A stretch of DNA of 64,000 nucleotides from Gaertneriomyces semiglobifer. Taxonomy: Eukaryota; Chytridiomycota; Chytridiomycetes; Spizellomycetales; Spizellomycetaceae. A model generated the notes under the pieces. That model was not told the origin of the DNA. It was given only the letters and a program-made list of their open reading frames with translations, and did no database searches. Each line of letters opens with the position of its first letter. Position 1 is the first letter of the stretch. Shown here piece by piece: positions 24,979 to 35,463 of the stretch. The stretch is taken from the NCBI GenBank assembly GCA_025558075.1, contig JAHLKF010000022.1, positions 62,001 through 126,000 on the forward strand, in the 5' to 3' direction. The translations under genes were made by a program, and so were the position numbers.

Positions 24979-25060
24979 GTCGCTTTGGCGGAGTGGTTAA
25001 CGCGGTGGCCTGCTAAGCCATTTCCTTCTGGGAGCACAGGTTCGAATCCTGTAGGCGACG
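24979..25060 (+). tRNA. tRNA-Ser (GCT)
   Basis: 82-nt gene with acceptor stem GTCGCTT/AGGCGAC, discriminator G, A-box TGGCGGAGTGG in the D arm, anticodon loop CTGCTAA (anticodon GCT, reading AGU and AGC), a long serine-type variable arm (about TTTCCTTCTGGGAG) and B-box GGTTCGAATCC. A T-rich Pol III stop follows. No intron is seen. Its first 15-20 nt are the last unit of the upstream tandem array. Confidence 0.93.
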
Positions 25061-25061
25061 C

Positions 25062-25071
25062 TTTTCTTTTT
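25062..25071 (+). terminator. Pol III terminator of tRNA-Ser
   Basis: TTTTCTTTTT immediately 3' of the tRNA is a typical RNA polymerase III stop. Confidence 0.75.
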
Positions 25072-25238
25072 GTGGTTTTGGGTTTCTCTGACGCGTGCTG
25101 TCATAGGGTCAAGCGGTTGTAAAGGCGACATATCCGTTTTCCTCGTGTGGTGTTGCACCTAGAAACTGTGGACGATGCTCAATTACAATATTGGAGAAGA
25201 GAGCAGCGGAATGATTAAATAATATATGATGACAAGGT

Positions 25239-25303
25239 GTCGCTTCGACAGAGCTTCATCGGACGGCAAACGCCGTGGCCTGGTCACTGTATATGTAGGC
25301 GAT
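25239..25303 (+). pseudogene. Degenerate tRNA-Ser-like sequence
   Basis: Begins GTCGCTT and ends GTAGGCGA, like the two acceptor strands of the tRNA-Ser gene 260 bp upstream. In between it keeps AGAG and AACGCCGTGGCCTG (compare AACGCGGTGGCCTG in the tRNA), but has lost the A-box spacing and the B-box. It is probably a decayed duplicate or tRNA-derived fragment and is not expected to make a functional tRNA. Confidence 0.5.
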
Positions 25304-25373
25304 GACGAACGATTTTTCTTAACATTTTCCCAGCTGGCACGTTAACATCTCAATTGCCGATCAAAATTAAGTA

Positions 25374-26323
25374 TTATACAATGACAAGGGGGTCGCGGTC
25401 GACAGAGCTAATCACAATATCTACATTGTCACCGCCCTGTAGAGTCTTGAGCAGCGTCTCGCGTAGAACCGCAGAGAGGTATCCACGCTCTGCCACATGC
25501 GTTAGAATCAAAATCATATATTGCTGTGATTATTGTGAATAGGCAAAACTTACCGGTATTTGTGTGCTCACAGAGAATGACACCTCGTCCCTTTTCTGCT
25601 GCCGCGAGAACCTCGTGGTGACCCATCTCTCCTGTCAGGTACAAGTCTGCGTCCACACCGTTCAGAACTCCCCCGCCAGATCCCGCGCATATCGCAATTT
25701 TCTCTACTAGGAAATCGGCCGGCGTGTGTCCAAATGGTGTGCAAAGTCGTAGATGCGGTAGATTTAAATGCTTCTTGACTCGGTGTACTACTTTTTCCAG
25801 CGGCACCTTTTCTTTTAGAACATGCAGGCGGCCACTTCCGGCACCCTGTTGGTCTATCATGCAATTGTCAGGGTTTTGGTTGTTACGTGCAATTCAGAAA
25901 ACACTTACTTTCAGGCGGGTTACTGGCAGCATTGATCGTGGTCGTGCTTCCATTGCCCAAGCCACTCGCTAACCAATCGTTAATGCCGTTGCGACAGTTA
26001 TCTAGAGAAGTATGTGGGCTGTAGACAGACACTCCACTGGCAGCGCACTTTAAGGCGATAGCCTGTTTCTCATCCGACAGGGTGAGACGCTTAAAGGACC
26101 GAAACAGTGGTGGATGATATGCCATGATGACGCCGACTTTTGGATCTTTGAGTGCTTCTTCCAGAACGGGAGTGGTAAGATCGATCGTCAGAAAGATGCG
26201 GTTGGCGTTTTGGCGAGGAAAGGGTGCCTCAACTAGTACACCGACATTGTCCCAGGCCGTCTCTGCCAGGGACAATGGGGCCAAATGGTCCATTGCTTTG
26301 ACCACTCGTTGCAAAAGAGACAT
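25374..26323 (-). CDS. NIF3: NIF3-like protein (DUF34 / NGG1-interacting factor 3 family)
   Basis: Exons 26323-25909, 25853-25554 and 25489-25374 (introns 55 and 64 nt) sum to 831 nt, 276 aa. The family is a widespread metal-binding fold whose enzymatic role is unsettled. Visible signatures are WDNVGVLVE near the N terminus, the metal-site His motif AYHPPLFR, SPHTSLDN, the central GSGGGVLNGVDADLYLTGE segment, HHEVLAA, and the C-terminal EHTNTERGYLS followed by VDRDPLVIV. The second intron falls inside HTNT|ERGY, and splicing restores the conserved motif exactly. The ATG at 26323 gives the usual N terminus. It is divergent from SSNA1 with 106 bp between start codons. Confidence 0.93.
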
Positions 26324-26429
26324 GGTTCGTTAGGTTGCTTGTTTTTTTCTTGTTTTTGGATCTGAAGTTCCCTCGCGACTTTTGACCACTTTCGAACTTT
26401 TGACCGTGGCTCACTGGCTCATCCAAAAC
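26324..26429. promoter_or_regulatory. Bidirectional promoter, NIF3 / SSNA1
   Basis: 106 bp between two divergent start codons. It includes a T-rich tract (TTGTTTTTTTCTTGTTTTT, about 26339-26357) and a repeated CTTTTGACC. No TATA box is seen. Confidence 0.5.
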
Positions 26430-26997
26430 ATGTCGTCCAGAATATCTCCATCTTCACTACAATCCTTTAACAATGATCTGATAAGAAGTGAGTGGTCGCA
26501 TTTGTTGTGATTGCGATATGGCGGCACCATTTATCCCATACCCTCACGATCCCACCAGATCTGACATACCTGTTCGAACAAAGACATGCCATAGGTAAGC
26601 TGTGGGCGCAACACTCGTGTCTGCCTCATCAGCAAGCTGAAACATTATAGTGACGGAAATCAATGACGATGAAGCGCAAAAGGAAACCTTGACCAAGCAA
26701 ATCCAGACGTTGCAGGATCAGCTGAACGCACTTAACCAAGGCCTTAGCAAGGTGACTCCATTACTTGCGGACCCCTTGGTAATTGAACGAAAACTGACCT
26801 GCCGAGGCGTCATTATGCAGAAACTCCGCATGAAAGAAGAACTTGATCGTGTGATAACCGACACAGAAGACGCATACGCAGAGATTGTCGAATCGAGCCA
26901 AGCTCTTCTGAATATGGTCCGATCACGGACGGACAACTTGCTCGAACGTGACAGAAAGCCTCCGTTAAGCTCTTCAGTCATGAAAAGCCATGGATGA
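26430..26997 (+). CDS. SSNA1: SSNA1 (NA14/DIP13) microtubule and basal-body coiled-coil protein
   Basis: SSNA1 is a small coiled-coil protein of centrioles, basal bodies and axonemes that forms fibrils on microtubules. Exons 26430-26487, 26559-26594, 26651-26751 and 26821-26997 (introns 71, 56, 56 is the second, and 69 nt) sum to 372 nt, 123 aa; human SSNA1 is 119 aa. Diagnostic segments are SLQSFNNDLIRNLTYL near the N terminus (family: LQNYNNELV), the heptad-rich middle with AIVTEINDDE, and ELDRVITDTEDAYAEI followed by VESSQALL (family: EFDRTIAETEAAY, ESSQTLL). The third intron was placed because it joins LSK to KLRMKEELDR as in homologues; unspliced, its sequence reads through in frame without a stop. 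Retention fits a flagellated zoospore stage. Confidence 0.87.
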
Positions 26998-27058
26998 AGG
27001 AATGTACATAAAAAGTATCGCAACATTTAACCATGACGAAAAGGGTGCTCACAATCAC

Positions 27059-28692
27059 TTATAACGCGCGGGTATTCACATGGACCTCTTCATCCCACTC
27101 GCCCACCTTGACCTCAACCTCAGCCTCTTGGACTTCCCAGCGTGTCGAGCGTCCATCCCAGTCAATGTCTAATGGAACGCATCTCTTCAAACCGACCGTC
27201 ACGGTACCTTCTCCTGTGGAGCCATCAACTAGGCCAACAAGCTTAAAAACCTCTTGGCTTGAAGTTACCGATTCGCCATTAATCGACGCGATAACGTCTC
27301 CTTCCAAGATACCGGCACCTGAGAAAGGTGACGATGGAAATACGGTTGTAATCAGCACACCCGACGAACCAGGTAGCGGCGTCAGCGGATGCGACGAAAT
27401 GAACTGCTTAAGTGTGGAAGGCGTCAGCGTCACCATTCGGCAACCTAAAGGGCACGCGGACAAATGTCAAAATGTCAAATGTATCGGTTGGTGATGAATA
27501 GTCCACGTTACCTAGCCATGGTCTAACTACACGGCCTTTGTCACACAACTGGCGCACAAGGGCCTCAGCGCTGTCAACTCTTATGGCAAAGCTGATCCCT
27601 TCACTTTCGGCACGCTGTGTACATATGCCAATGACTTCTCCATTTAAATTGATGAGCGGACCACCGCTGCTGCCCTCATGTATTACGCAGTCAGTTTGGA
27701 TGAATTCCACGCGAACGTCCGAAGAGGATGATTCAGGAAGTTGTAACGGCGAGCGATGCGTGGATGATATGATGCCGGCAGTCACAGTGTTCTGCAAGCC
27801 AAACGGTGATCCAATGGATACACACCAGTCTCCCGGTCGCAGATGCAGGTTGGAGCTCATTGCCAGAACGTCCCACTTTCGGCCACTACCACTTTTGATC
27901 TTGACGACAGCCAAATCGCTGGGCATGTCGAGAGAGTGAATGTAACCCTCATATTGACTTCCATCACTTGTTGTTACAGTGAGCTTCGAACCCTCAGACA
28001 TGTCCGTGACAACATGCGCGTTAGTCAGAATAAGGCCATCTTCAGAAATGAAGAATCCGGAACCAGTTGACATAAGTGACCTCCGAGTCAGTAGTGTTGA
28101 CGCATCTAACATAAAGTTTCAGTAAGCCTTCAAACCAAATAACTTTCGCCAGGGACTTTCACTCACCAGTCTCGACACTGATGCCAACCACCCCGGTTAG
28201 ACACTTTTCTACGGCATCAGCTATGCCTCCTGCACATGCGCATTTCTCGTCTTTCTCCTTTTTGGCCGCCGATCGTTTGGTCCTTGGTATGATGCTCTCT
28301 TCTGATTGACCAAGCACATCATCAACCCCGGCTTCCTGCACATTCTTCACCACTTTCACAGGAAATGGCTCCTTCCAAGCGCCCCAGGTGTGTATCGGGG
28401 ATGTCAGCAGCGGGGAGACTCCAAGAGCAACAAGGACGACAAAGACAACATAGGTAAATGTGGAGCGTTGGCCAGGCGATGATTGTCGGGCCTGATCAAT
28501 CAACAATGCCTGTTCCGGAGGTTGCCGACGCCGGACACCCGGCAACCGCAATGGTTGAGGCCGACTGCGTAGTCCCCGAGCGCGGTGTACAACTCTACTC
28601 AACCTGGAGTGCAACGGTAACACTGCTTGCGGTCGAAGGGTAGCCCTCCATATTGTAGGCATCAGCATCCTGCTCCCAAGAAACGAGTGCAT
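27059..28692 (-). CDS. HTRA2: HtrA-family serine protease, mitochondrial (HTRA2/Omi-like)
   Basis: Exons 28692-28167, 28105-27512 and 27444-27059 (introns 61 and 67 nt) give 501 aa. The order is an Arg-rich, acid-poor presequence (about residues 1-60), one transmembrane segment (FTYVVFVVLVALGVSPLL), a trypsin-like domain and one PDZ domain. The catalytic triad is His in LTNAHVV (about 205), Asp in SDLAVVKI (about 236) and Ser in GSSGGPL (about 321). The last replaces the usual GNSGGPL but keeps the nucleophile. The PDZ domain begins RPWLGCRMV and contains SGVLITTVFPSSPF and LEGDVIASING. The layout matches the intermembrane-space protease HTRA2/Omi, which handles misfolded proteins. It is tail to tail with SSNA1, 61 bp apart. 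Confidence 0.9.
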
Positions 28693-29741
28693 GACAAAGT
28701 ACAGCGACAGATGAAAACAGCTTCACGAACGTCTATAATTCTTTTTCTATAGTGGCCATAATGGCATTTGCGTAGCATCAGCGGTATTGAGACTTGCGTC
28801 AACGGAAAACTGAACCGCCATTGTAAAGAATATAACGGGATGCACCGCGTATTTTCCGCGGCCAAACATGCCATCTCATCCGACGTGAAAACGTACAAGG
28901 ACAGCATGCAAATCCATTGCGAACGCTGCTATAATGGGTATAAGCGAGTGCGCGACCGCAGCGATCTTATACTTCATGAAGTCAGCGACGCACACATAAT
29001 GCACACAAACACTCGCGAGGGTTTCCTAACTCACACGAGGCAGCAACGCGGACATGGACAGGCGAAGAACGTTTCGACAAATCAGCGTTACATCCCAGGC
29101 ACAGGGATTCCATATTTCCGTAAGACTCCATTGAAAGAGCGACCAGCACTACCTGTCCATAGATGAGCTTCAAGCGGGGTCGGTATGAATGACGCGCAGG
29201 TGGCACAGCTTCCAAAGAGTGCGAACATGCATTGAACACTTAACAAGTCTAGAGACGTTTGGGTAGGTTCAGGATTACCTTTTGAGAATGGAAACCTGGC
29301 ATCGCTCGCTAGGAACGCTACAAGCGGCACGCCGTACACTGCCGTAGCCACTCTCGCTGCTTGCCGCACGCGCGTCTCTCAAGACCTGGATTGATGGGCA
29401 ATGTTCGAGCCATGATCGTCCTTGTTTTTCATGCGAGCCCTGGCGTCATCGGCTTTGGTTCATCGGAAGCTGAGAAAGTCATTCCGCTGTGCGTACCCTG
29501 GGCGAGTTCGCAGCTACCGAAGAATATATTATGTTCCCAAAGCAGGTTCGCCAGCATGTTGAGTGATTAGCTAATTGACAGTCATGTGACCTTTGAATCG
29601 ATAAATGCCAGTGAACTGAAGGGCGAACGTCGGCGACCAAGTTCCCCGTCGGCAAGTCTATGAACCTGATAGTCTGCTGCCAGTTGCCGCAGGACCACAT
29701 ACCCTAATCTCTCACGTCGCGACTTACTCCAAGATAACAAC
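28693..29741. other. Divergent intergenic region, HTRA2 / complex I subunit
   Basis: About 1 kb between two divergently read genes. Two ORFs of 93-132 codons occur (28768-29166, + and 29088-29369, -), but both depend on non-ATG starts and show no family features. I treat the whole stretch as promoter and spacer. Confidence 0.45.
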
Positions 29742-30385
29742 ATGGGCGGTGGAGGAAAATTCCCTTCCGTTTTGGTAAGTGGTTCTCGTACATTTCATTG
29801 TCTCATGTAGCTGACCTCCCATGTGTTACTGAATCGTACAGTTTGATCCTGCGATCGGTGAGTAACGGATCCTATGTCACTCTTTGCTAGAGCTGCTTAT
29901 TAACAGCATGGGGTTTCTCAGAAAAATGGTACCACATGAAGGAAAACACACACGTGTACTATAAACTGAACCGCCGCACCGGTTATCTCGGCATTATGTT
30001 GACGTTGGTTGTACCTGGAATCGTTCTTTTGGGATCCACCTATGGATTTGTGAGTATCTTTGAACAGGCACATGTAGAAAGTGGTACTTCGTGACAGTGG
30101 CGAGGGTTTCCTGCAATGTGTATACGATCCATATGCCGGAGCGGGATGAAGTGGAAGCTGTACAGGACACTAGATGCGCTCGGCCGCAGACGGCATACTT
30201 CGCGTGAGAGCTCTGTAAATTGGGGTTGTGGAAAGGTTATGCGGGTTTTGGATGTCTACTCGGTCATTGTGCAAGCATCAACTCAGCAGCTTTCTAACAT
30301 GGGTCTTATCCTTTAGGGTGCCTTCCAACCGCTAGGTGCCCGACGAGACGAAAAGTACAATTTTCCGGAGTCTCCGAAATTTTAA
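29742..30385 (+). CDS. Small mitochondrial complex I subunit, probably NDUFB4/B15-like
   Basis: Exons 29742-29774, 29842-29857, 29907-30049 and 30317-30385 (introns 67, 49 and 267 nt) give an 86-aa protein. It has a short N-terminal tail, the motif EKWYHMKEN, then NRRTGYLG, one transmembrane helix (IMLTLVVPGIVLLGSTYGF) and a basic tail (GARRDEKY). This order, a W-Y-x-M-R/K-E-N motif before a single helix ending in a VPG segment, resembles accessory subunit B15 (NDUFB4) of NADH:ubiquinone oxidoreductase. Exon joins are well supported because all phases agree and the product is compact. The exact subunit name is an inference. The third intron is unusually long for this locus. Confidence 0.72.
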
Positions 30386-30607
30386 ACTAATTGCAAAGCT
30401 TTATACATGTGTTCATGTGATATAACATGAACAGTCACCAATTACATGGGCGCATTTGACGCTTTTTTGGGACACACTGCTACACAGAACCGGCGAACCT
30501 CCCACGACCGGAACGTCGAAAATTTCTATCTGTTATCCTTTGCTATTAATGTCAATAAGTCATCGTCAGGTACATGCCCATATGCGAACGTCAATTACAC
30601 AGTAGCC

Positions 30608-33600
30608 CTACTTCCGTCCTGCAACAGTTAGACCTCTTCTAACACCGGTATCCCCACCCGCGCCTTCGCTCGTTGTTCCACTTGTACTAATTCCAGGCCG
30701 CCCTCTGCGTTGCCGTTCACCAGCACCCGAAAAAGCCTTGCCAGTTCTAATTGCACTAATGAGGTCGTCCAACCCCTCTCCATTAGAACCTTCCGGCGGT
30801 TTGGTCATCGACATATGCCCTTCGCGCTTCTTACGGCGATGCGCCTCCCGCTCCTGTGCACGTGTAAGTAATGTGCAGTCTTTAAACGATGCAACGTAGC
30901 GCATGCTTACCTTCTTCTCGCGTTCTTTTTTCTCCCTGTCTTCCTCTTTCTTGATCCACTCTTCATTTTCAGTTCTTGCTCTTTCGAACCCTTGTACAAA
31001 GCCCCAAAACACGCCGAAAAACTCCTCGGGAGTACTGGTTTTCGGATCTTCCCCATAAAGTAGCAATGCCTTTTCAAATTCCTTTTCGCAATCGGCAAAC
31101 TGGCTGGTCAGCTCCTCACTCTTCTTTTTCGCTTCTTCAAAGAAACTCTTCATGGTGGAAATGAATTGTACGTCTGACGTTTTCGTAGAAGAGTCATTGC
31201 CGAGTGTTTCGAGAAGTGCCTCAAGCTCCTTAACGGCATCACGTAGAGTTTTGAGGTTCTGCCTCGCGGTAGGAATGTTGACTTTGGCACCAAGTTCGGT
31301 AGGCGACAAATCTTGAGTGAAAGGCAAGAGCTCAGGAAACTGCTTCTCGATAAGCTCAGTGAGGTAGTGCAGTAAGGTGTGTTTACGGTTTGATACAGTT
31401 GATTTTGTGTCGGCCATCTGCAAACCGTTGTTTGATCAATACTAATTTGGCATAACGCAAATGAGCAAGACCTTTACCTTCAGTATGGAGTTCAATTTGA
31501 AACCATATGCACCACCTCGCTGCCCGGCGTTCATATAATTGCCCAATGCAAGTACAATCCCCAGTACCTTCTTGATTCTGCCCTCTTCCATTACAACGCC
31601 GGTAGCTTCCTTTAGCCATCCAACCGCTTCAGAACAATCTCCTACAGTCTCGCGGTACCCAGTCTTAAAATGCAGAGCCTTCAATTTTTTCTCGTAGAAC
31701 TTGATGCCGCTGACTTCATGCAAAAACTTTTCTGCAGGCGCCAATAACGCCAAATCAGCCGGAGAAAGGGAAGAAAGGTGAGCGAGTTCGTCGTCAGCAG
31801 GAATAAACGTAATGAGTTGGGTTAATGTGTCCCGGTTGAGGATGGTTGTGTCCACAGCAGAAATCGCCGTTCGAACGGTCGCAGCGTCCAGTTTGATAGC
31901 CTTCAACATAATATTACAGTTCTGCGCTCTCTTCGGATCTAAAAAGCTGATTTCCTGCGGTTTGGCAGCCGCCTTATCAATACTTTCTGTGCTCTTCTCC
32001 TCTTCCTTCTTCTTCGAAACTTCCTTCGCCGCAAAGAGGTCCTCAAACTCATTGTAAATCTCGTTCTGCTTCAATATATTATGCAAAGGAGCGTCATCAA
32101 TTGATTTCCAAATGGTTTCTGTGGCTTTCTGTGGAGGGAGCTTTGTCCAGTTGAACGACTTCAATGGCTTGGAACTTAGGTTCAAAGGTTTCGGGGGCGG
32201 CCCGCGATTGATGAAAGCTCCCCCTGGTGGAGGTGGACCACCCATTCCAGGTGGCGGTGGAGGCCCGGGTGGACCGCCAGGTGGAGGTGGTGGAGGAGGT
32301 CCTCCCATTCCAGGCGGCGGAGGTGGTGGAGGCGGTCCACCCATCCCTGGCGGCGGCGGTGGTGGGGGAGGACCGCCCATTCCTGGTGGAGGTGGAGGCG
32401 GCGGAGGTCCGCCCATACCAGGAGGTGGAGGTGGTGGAGGCGGTCCACCCATCCCTGGCGGTGGTGGTGGTGGTGGGGGGCCTCCTGAAGAAGGTGGCCC
32501 GCCACTTCCGGGAGGTGCCCCCGTAACGTTTCCTTCATTACTGACGATCTCAAACCCTCTAGCCTTCATGTGCTCTTCGATCTTTTTCACCCACTCCGCA
32601 CCACCACCTTCTACGTTTTCCACGCGCGTCATCAACAGGTTTTCCAACTCCTTCACTTCCTTTTGCAACGCGACAAGCTTTTTGTTATCAATGGCATTGC
32701 CAGTTGCTGACGTTGTCGCTTCACCAGTTTTGCTGTCCGTCGGTTTTGCGTCGTCAAGGGCCTTTTTGGACTCCTCCACTTCCCTTTCTAAGCGTTTGAC
32801 TTTATCGACCGTTCGGCGGTATTTATCTTCATACTCTCGTATCTTGTCCGTGTCTGCCAACTCGGCTACCATCGCCTGAACATCCAATTCGGCAATGATT
32901 GCAGCCGGATCCGGGTCTTCGTTATCCTTCTGAAGTACAACCAGTTGAACAAGCTTATCCAGAATGAACATGTACTTCATCCTACCGTTAAAATGTCAGT
33001 AAGCGCAAATATACAATAAGGATCAGAGTTACCGTCTCACCGCTGGAATGGATTGTGAGGGCACAGCGCCAGGTGTTTCATTATGCTTAAATATGGTGCC
33101 CAGCAGCTGCTGCCCTTCATTCCTTCACCAAGCATTTGGATAAACTGTTCACCATCATCCCGATCCATAGCTGCATCTTCAGGCACGTTGATTCGGGCAT
33201 AAACTTCTTCCTCATCTGCTTCCAGCCCTGCAATCCATACGTCGATTTGAGTTTGTAGTAGTTCATTTTCCAACGCCCCAATTTTGTCAATAAGGTAGTG
33301 GAGACCCAAATGCAAGAATTCGCTACGAATATGCATGCGAAACTCTAAATGCAGCCCGGGGCCACCGCAGATAACAGCGTTGATAAATGACATCGCAGCT
33401 ACTTGTAGATCCTTTTCCACAGGAGTCATGCCCTGGCAACTAAGCCATAACGTATGCACTACTGCCTCAAAACGGAATCTCGTTCGCGCAACATGACACA
33501 GCTGTTCCATTCCATTGAGCACGCATTCGTGGCCTCCTGGAATAAGACATACTGCACCGAGGATCTCCAGAACTAGGGATTTGGTTTTCAGGGACGGTGA

Positions 33601-34500
33601 TTGTAGTGACAGTGCAATCGTGTCAAGCGCTCCTTCAGAATCTAGTACGGCTGATAAGCCGATTTTGTTGTTCATCAGCGATTTCAAGCACTTGATGTAT
33701 AACTCTTCATACTCATCATGGCGTCCCACCCGACCGAGTTCGGCAAGATTGGTGAGTAGGATCTCCAAACCACCATTGTCAATGAAGTTGGAAATCCAAC
33801 GAATGGGTCGGGACCGGAGCGAGACAACCAAGTCAACTAATAGTTGTTTGTCAGGGTTCGCGCGGAGTCGGCCTAACTCTGCGTCCTGCTGAAGATCTCG
33901 CGAGAGGCCCTCCCTGTACCGCTCCGACAAATGTTGCTGAAGCATAGCCCATTTCCTGTCAGTGGGTAAGCGGCGCAAGACTTCCTTCTTGTCTTCTGTC
34001 AAGTTCAGATCTTCCATCAAAAGCTCGAGCATGATTTCAATTTCATTCACTGGCGGTACCACGGTGCCTTCCTCGGAGAACTGGGCAGCTGGAGGCGCCG
34101 AAAATCCCAGCGCGGCGGATGCCCCACCATCTGCTTCGCTCGCCCGCAAGTCCACCTCAACTGCACCACCGACCCGCTCAACGTGCAAATTGTCAATGCT
34201 CAACTGACGGTTTATCATATGCTTTGCCATACTCGGCCGTGTCGTACTCTTTCTCCCTTCTCCACCAAGTTCATTGACACTATTGCTCCTCGCTAAAGAC
34301 TTGCGGGTCAATGTACTGACAGAACCGGGAGGAGAGCCCTGTGTACTGGATCCACTTGGCGTCGTAGCATCCTTCAGTCGTTCAACTACTATCGGAGATT
34401 GATTCTGTTGTTGTTTCGAACTTTTCGAGCTTTTCGATTGCTTCGAACCAGGTGTCCCAGCGGTTTTGTCATTGTCGCCCCCGCTGGCAGGACCTCCCAT
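30608..34500 (-). CDS. Diaphanous-related formin (GBD/FH3-FH1-FH2-DAD)
   Basis: Nucleates and elongates unbranched actin filaments under Rho-GTPase control. Exons: (start)-33041, 32981-31478, 31417-30911, 30853-30608, with introns of 57-60 nt. From the first in-frame ATG (34500) the product is 1238 aa; upstream in-frame codons lack an ATG, so a further 5' exon is possible. The GBD/FH3 armadillo region covers about residues 130-480 and a coiled coil follows. FH1 lies at about 654-741 with five GGPPPPPPPPGM-type units. FH2 begins LNLSSKPLKSFNWTKL and includes GNYMNAGQRGGAYGFKL. A C-terminal DAD-like motif (GLDDLISAIRTGKAF) precedes a basic tail. The intron at 31477-31418 interrupts FH2 between KLNSILK and MADTKST. 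Autoinhibition by DAD-FH3 contact is expected from the family. Confidence 0.92.
32225..32480. repeat. FH1-encoding GC-rich minisatellite
   Basis: Seven tandem GGTGGAGG(T/C)GG-type blocks on the plus strand encode, on the minus strand, polyproline tracts of up to eight Pro separated by GMGG. Five units are nearly identical at the protein level but vary at third positions, so the protein pattern appears selected. The antisense reading frame is a long Gly-rich ORF with no support. Confidence 0.75.
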
Positions 34501-35463
34501 TAGGGAGGCGAGGGTTAGTTTGGTTTTCAGTTTGGCGGATTTCGGCAAAGCAGTCAGAGGATTATGTAAATAATGATGGCGGCCGCCCTGCCAAAACCGC
34601 CTTGATCAACTTGTGGAAGCGCTCAGCGTATTTGTGGAAATAAAAGTGGGGTCCGGTTGACAGAAGCGCGGCGTTTCCCAAGCGCGTTCTTCTCCAAAGT
34701 TGACGGGCGGGTTTTTTGCGACTTGCAGCGTCAGTCGGGACAACGAACGAGCTTCACTGTTGCAGTAGTAGTAGTAGTCACAATCGGCAGAGATTGCGTG
34801 AATAACGTCGTTGGGAAAGGAGCGTCAGTCATCACCGAGTCCCTGCTGCCAATTATAGGCCAATTCTTCAAAAGTGGAACCTGCAAAGCGCTGCTCAAGT
34901 TCAAAGCGGAGCACAACGTAAGCAGCCGTCACGTGATGTGTTCTGGAAGCGCGTTGATTCTTCAACTTAACGTAAAAGGGCTGCAACGATCCACTACCCG
35001 CGCACGCACTAGTCAAAGAACACTCTTCAGAGGCTGCAGAAGAATGTGATGATGCTATTCGGACCAATCAAACCGACGCACGGTCATATGGCTTTCATCC
35101 CCGGTCCGGTCTCTCTGCGCTCATTCCAACGCTTTCGTTGTGCTTTTCCCTGCTGTGTGGTCCAATAGGACTGTGCTCAGGAGTTCTTGCACTCTCTCAC
35201 TCACACATTCCCTCACTCGTTTGTTGCCCCTCTTTCTTCCTGCTATTACTTACGTATGGCCTCACCTTCATCATAAGCGAATGCCGCCTTTCACGCGTGG
35301 GGCGGTCAAGCCACGTGACTTTTGCTTACCCTAGCACATTTTTGGGAAACCGATTTGGAAAGGCGACGAGTTGTGAGAGGCGAAACAGCTTTTTCCTTCT
35401 TCTGACCGGCGATCAGTGTCCAACATCTCCATACTGCTTTGGGGTGGATTACCGTAGGAAACA
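34501..35463. other. Divergent promoter region, formin / RPL19
   Basis: About 960 bp between the formin 5' end and the RPL19 start. A long pyrimidine-rich stretch (about 35190-35260) lies upstream of RPL19, as is common before strongly expressed genes. A GTAGTAGTAGTAGT microsatellite is at 34765-34780. The formin 5' exon, if any, would lie here. Confidence 0.4.

Noticed and set aside
25228..25410. Apparent duplication of the NIF3 3' end (GACAAGG...GTCG...CGACAGAGCT at about 25231 and 25383)
   Set aside because: The match is short and gapped, and part of it is better explained by the tRNA-Ser-like relic. It is too weak to claim a gene fragment duplication.
28768..29369. Two ORFs (132 codons +, 93 codons -) between HTRA2 and the complex I gene
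   Set aside because: Both rely on non-ATG starts, overlap each other on opposite strands and show no motif.
32112..32879. 255-codon plus-strand ORF and a 99-codon one, Gly-rich
   Set aside because: Antisense of the formin FH1 and coiled-coil region; the poly-Gly is the mirror of polyproline.
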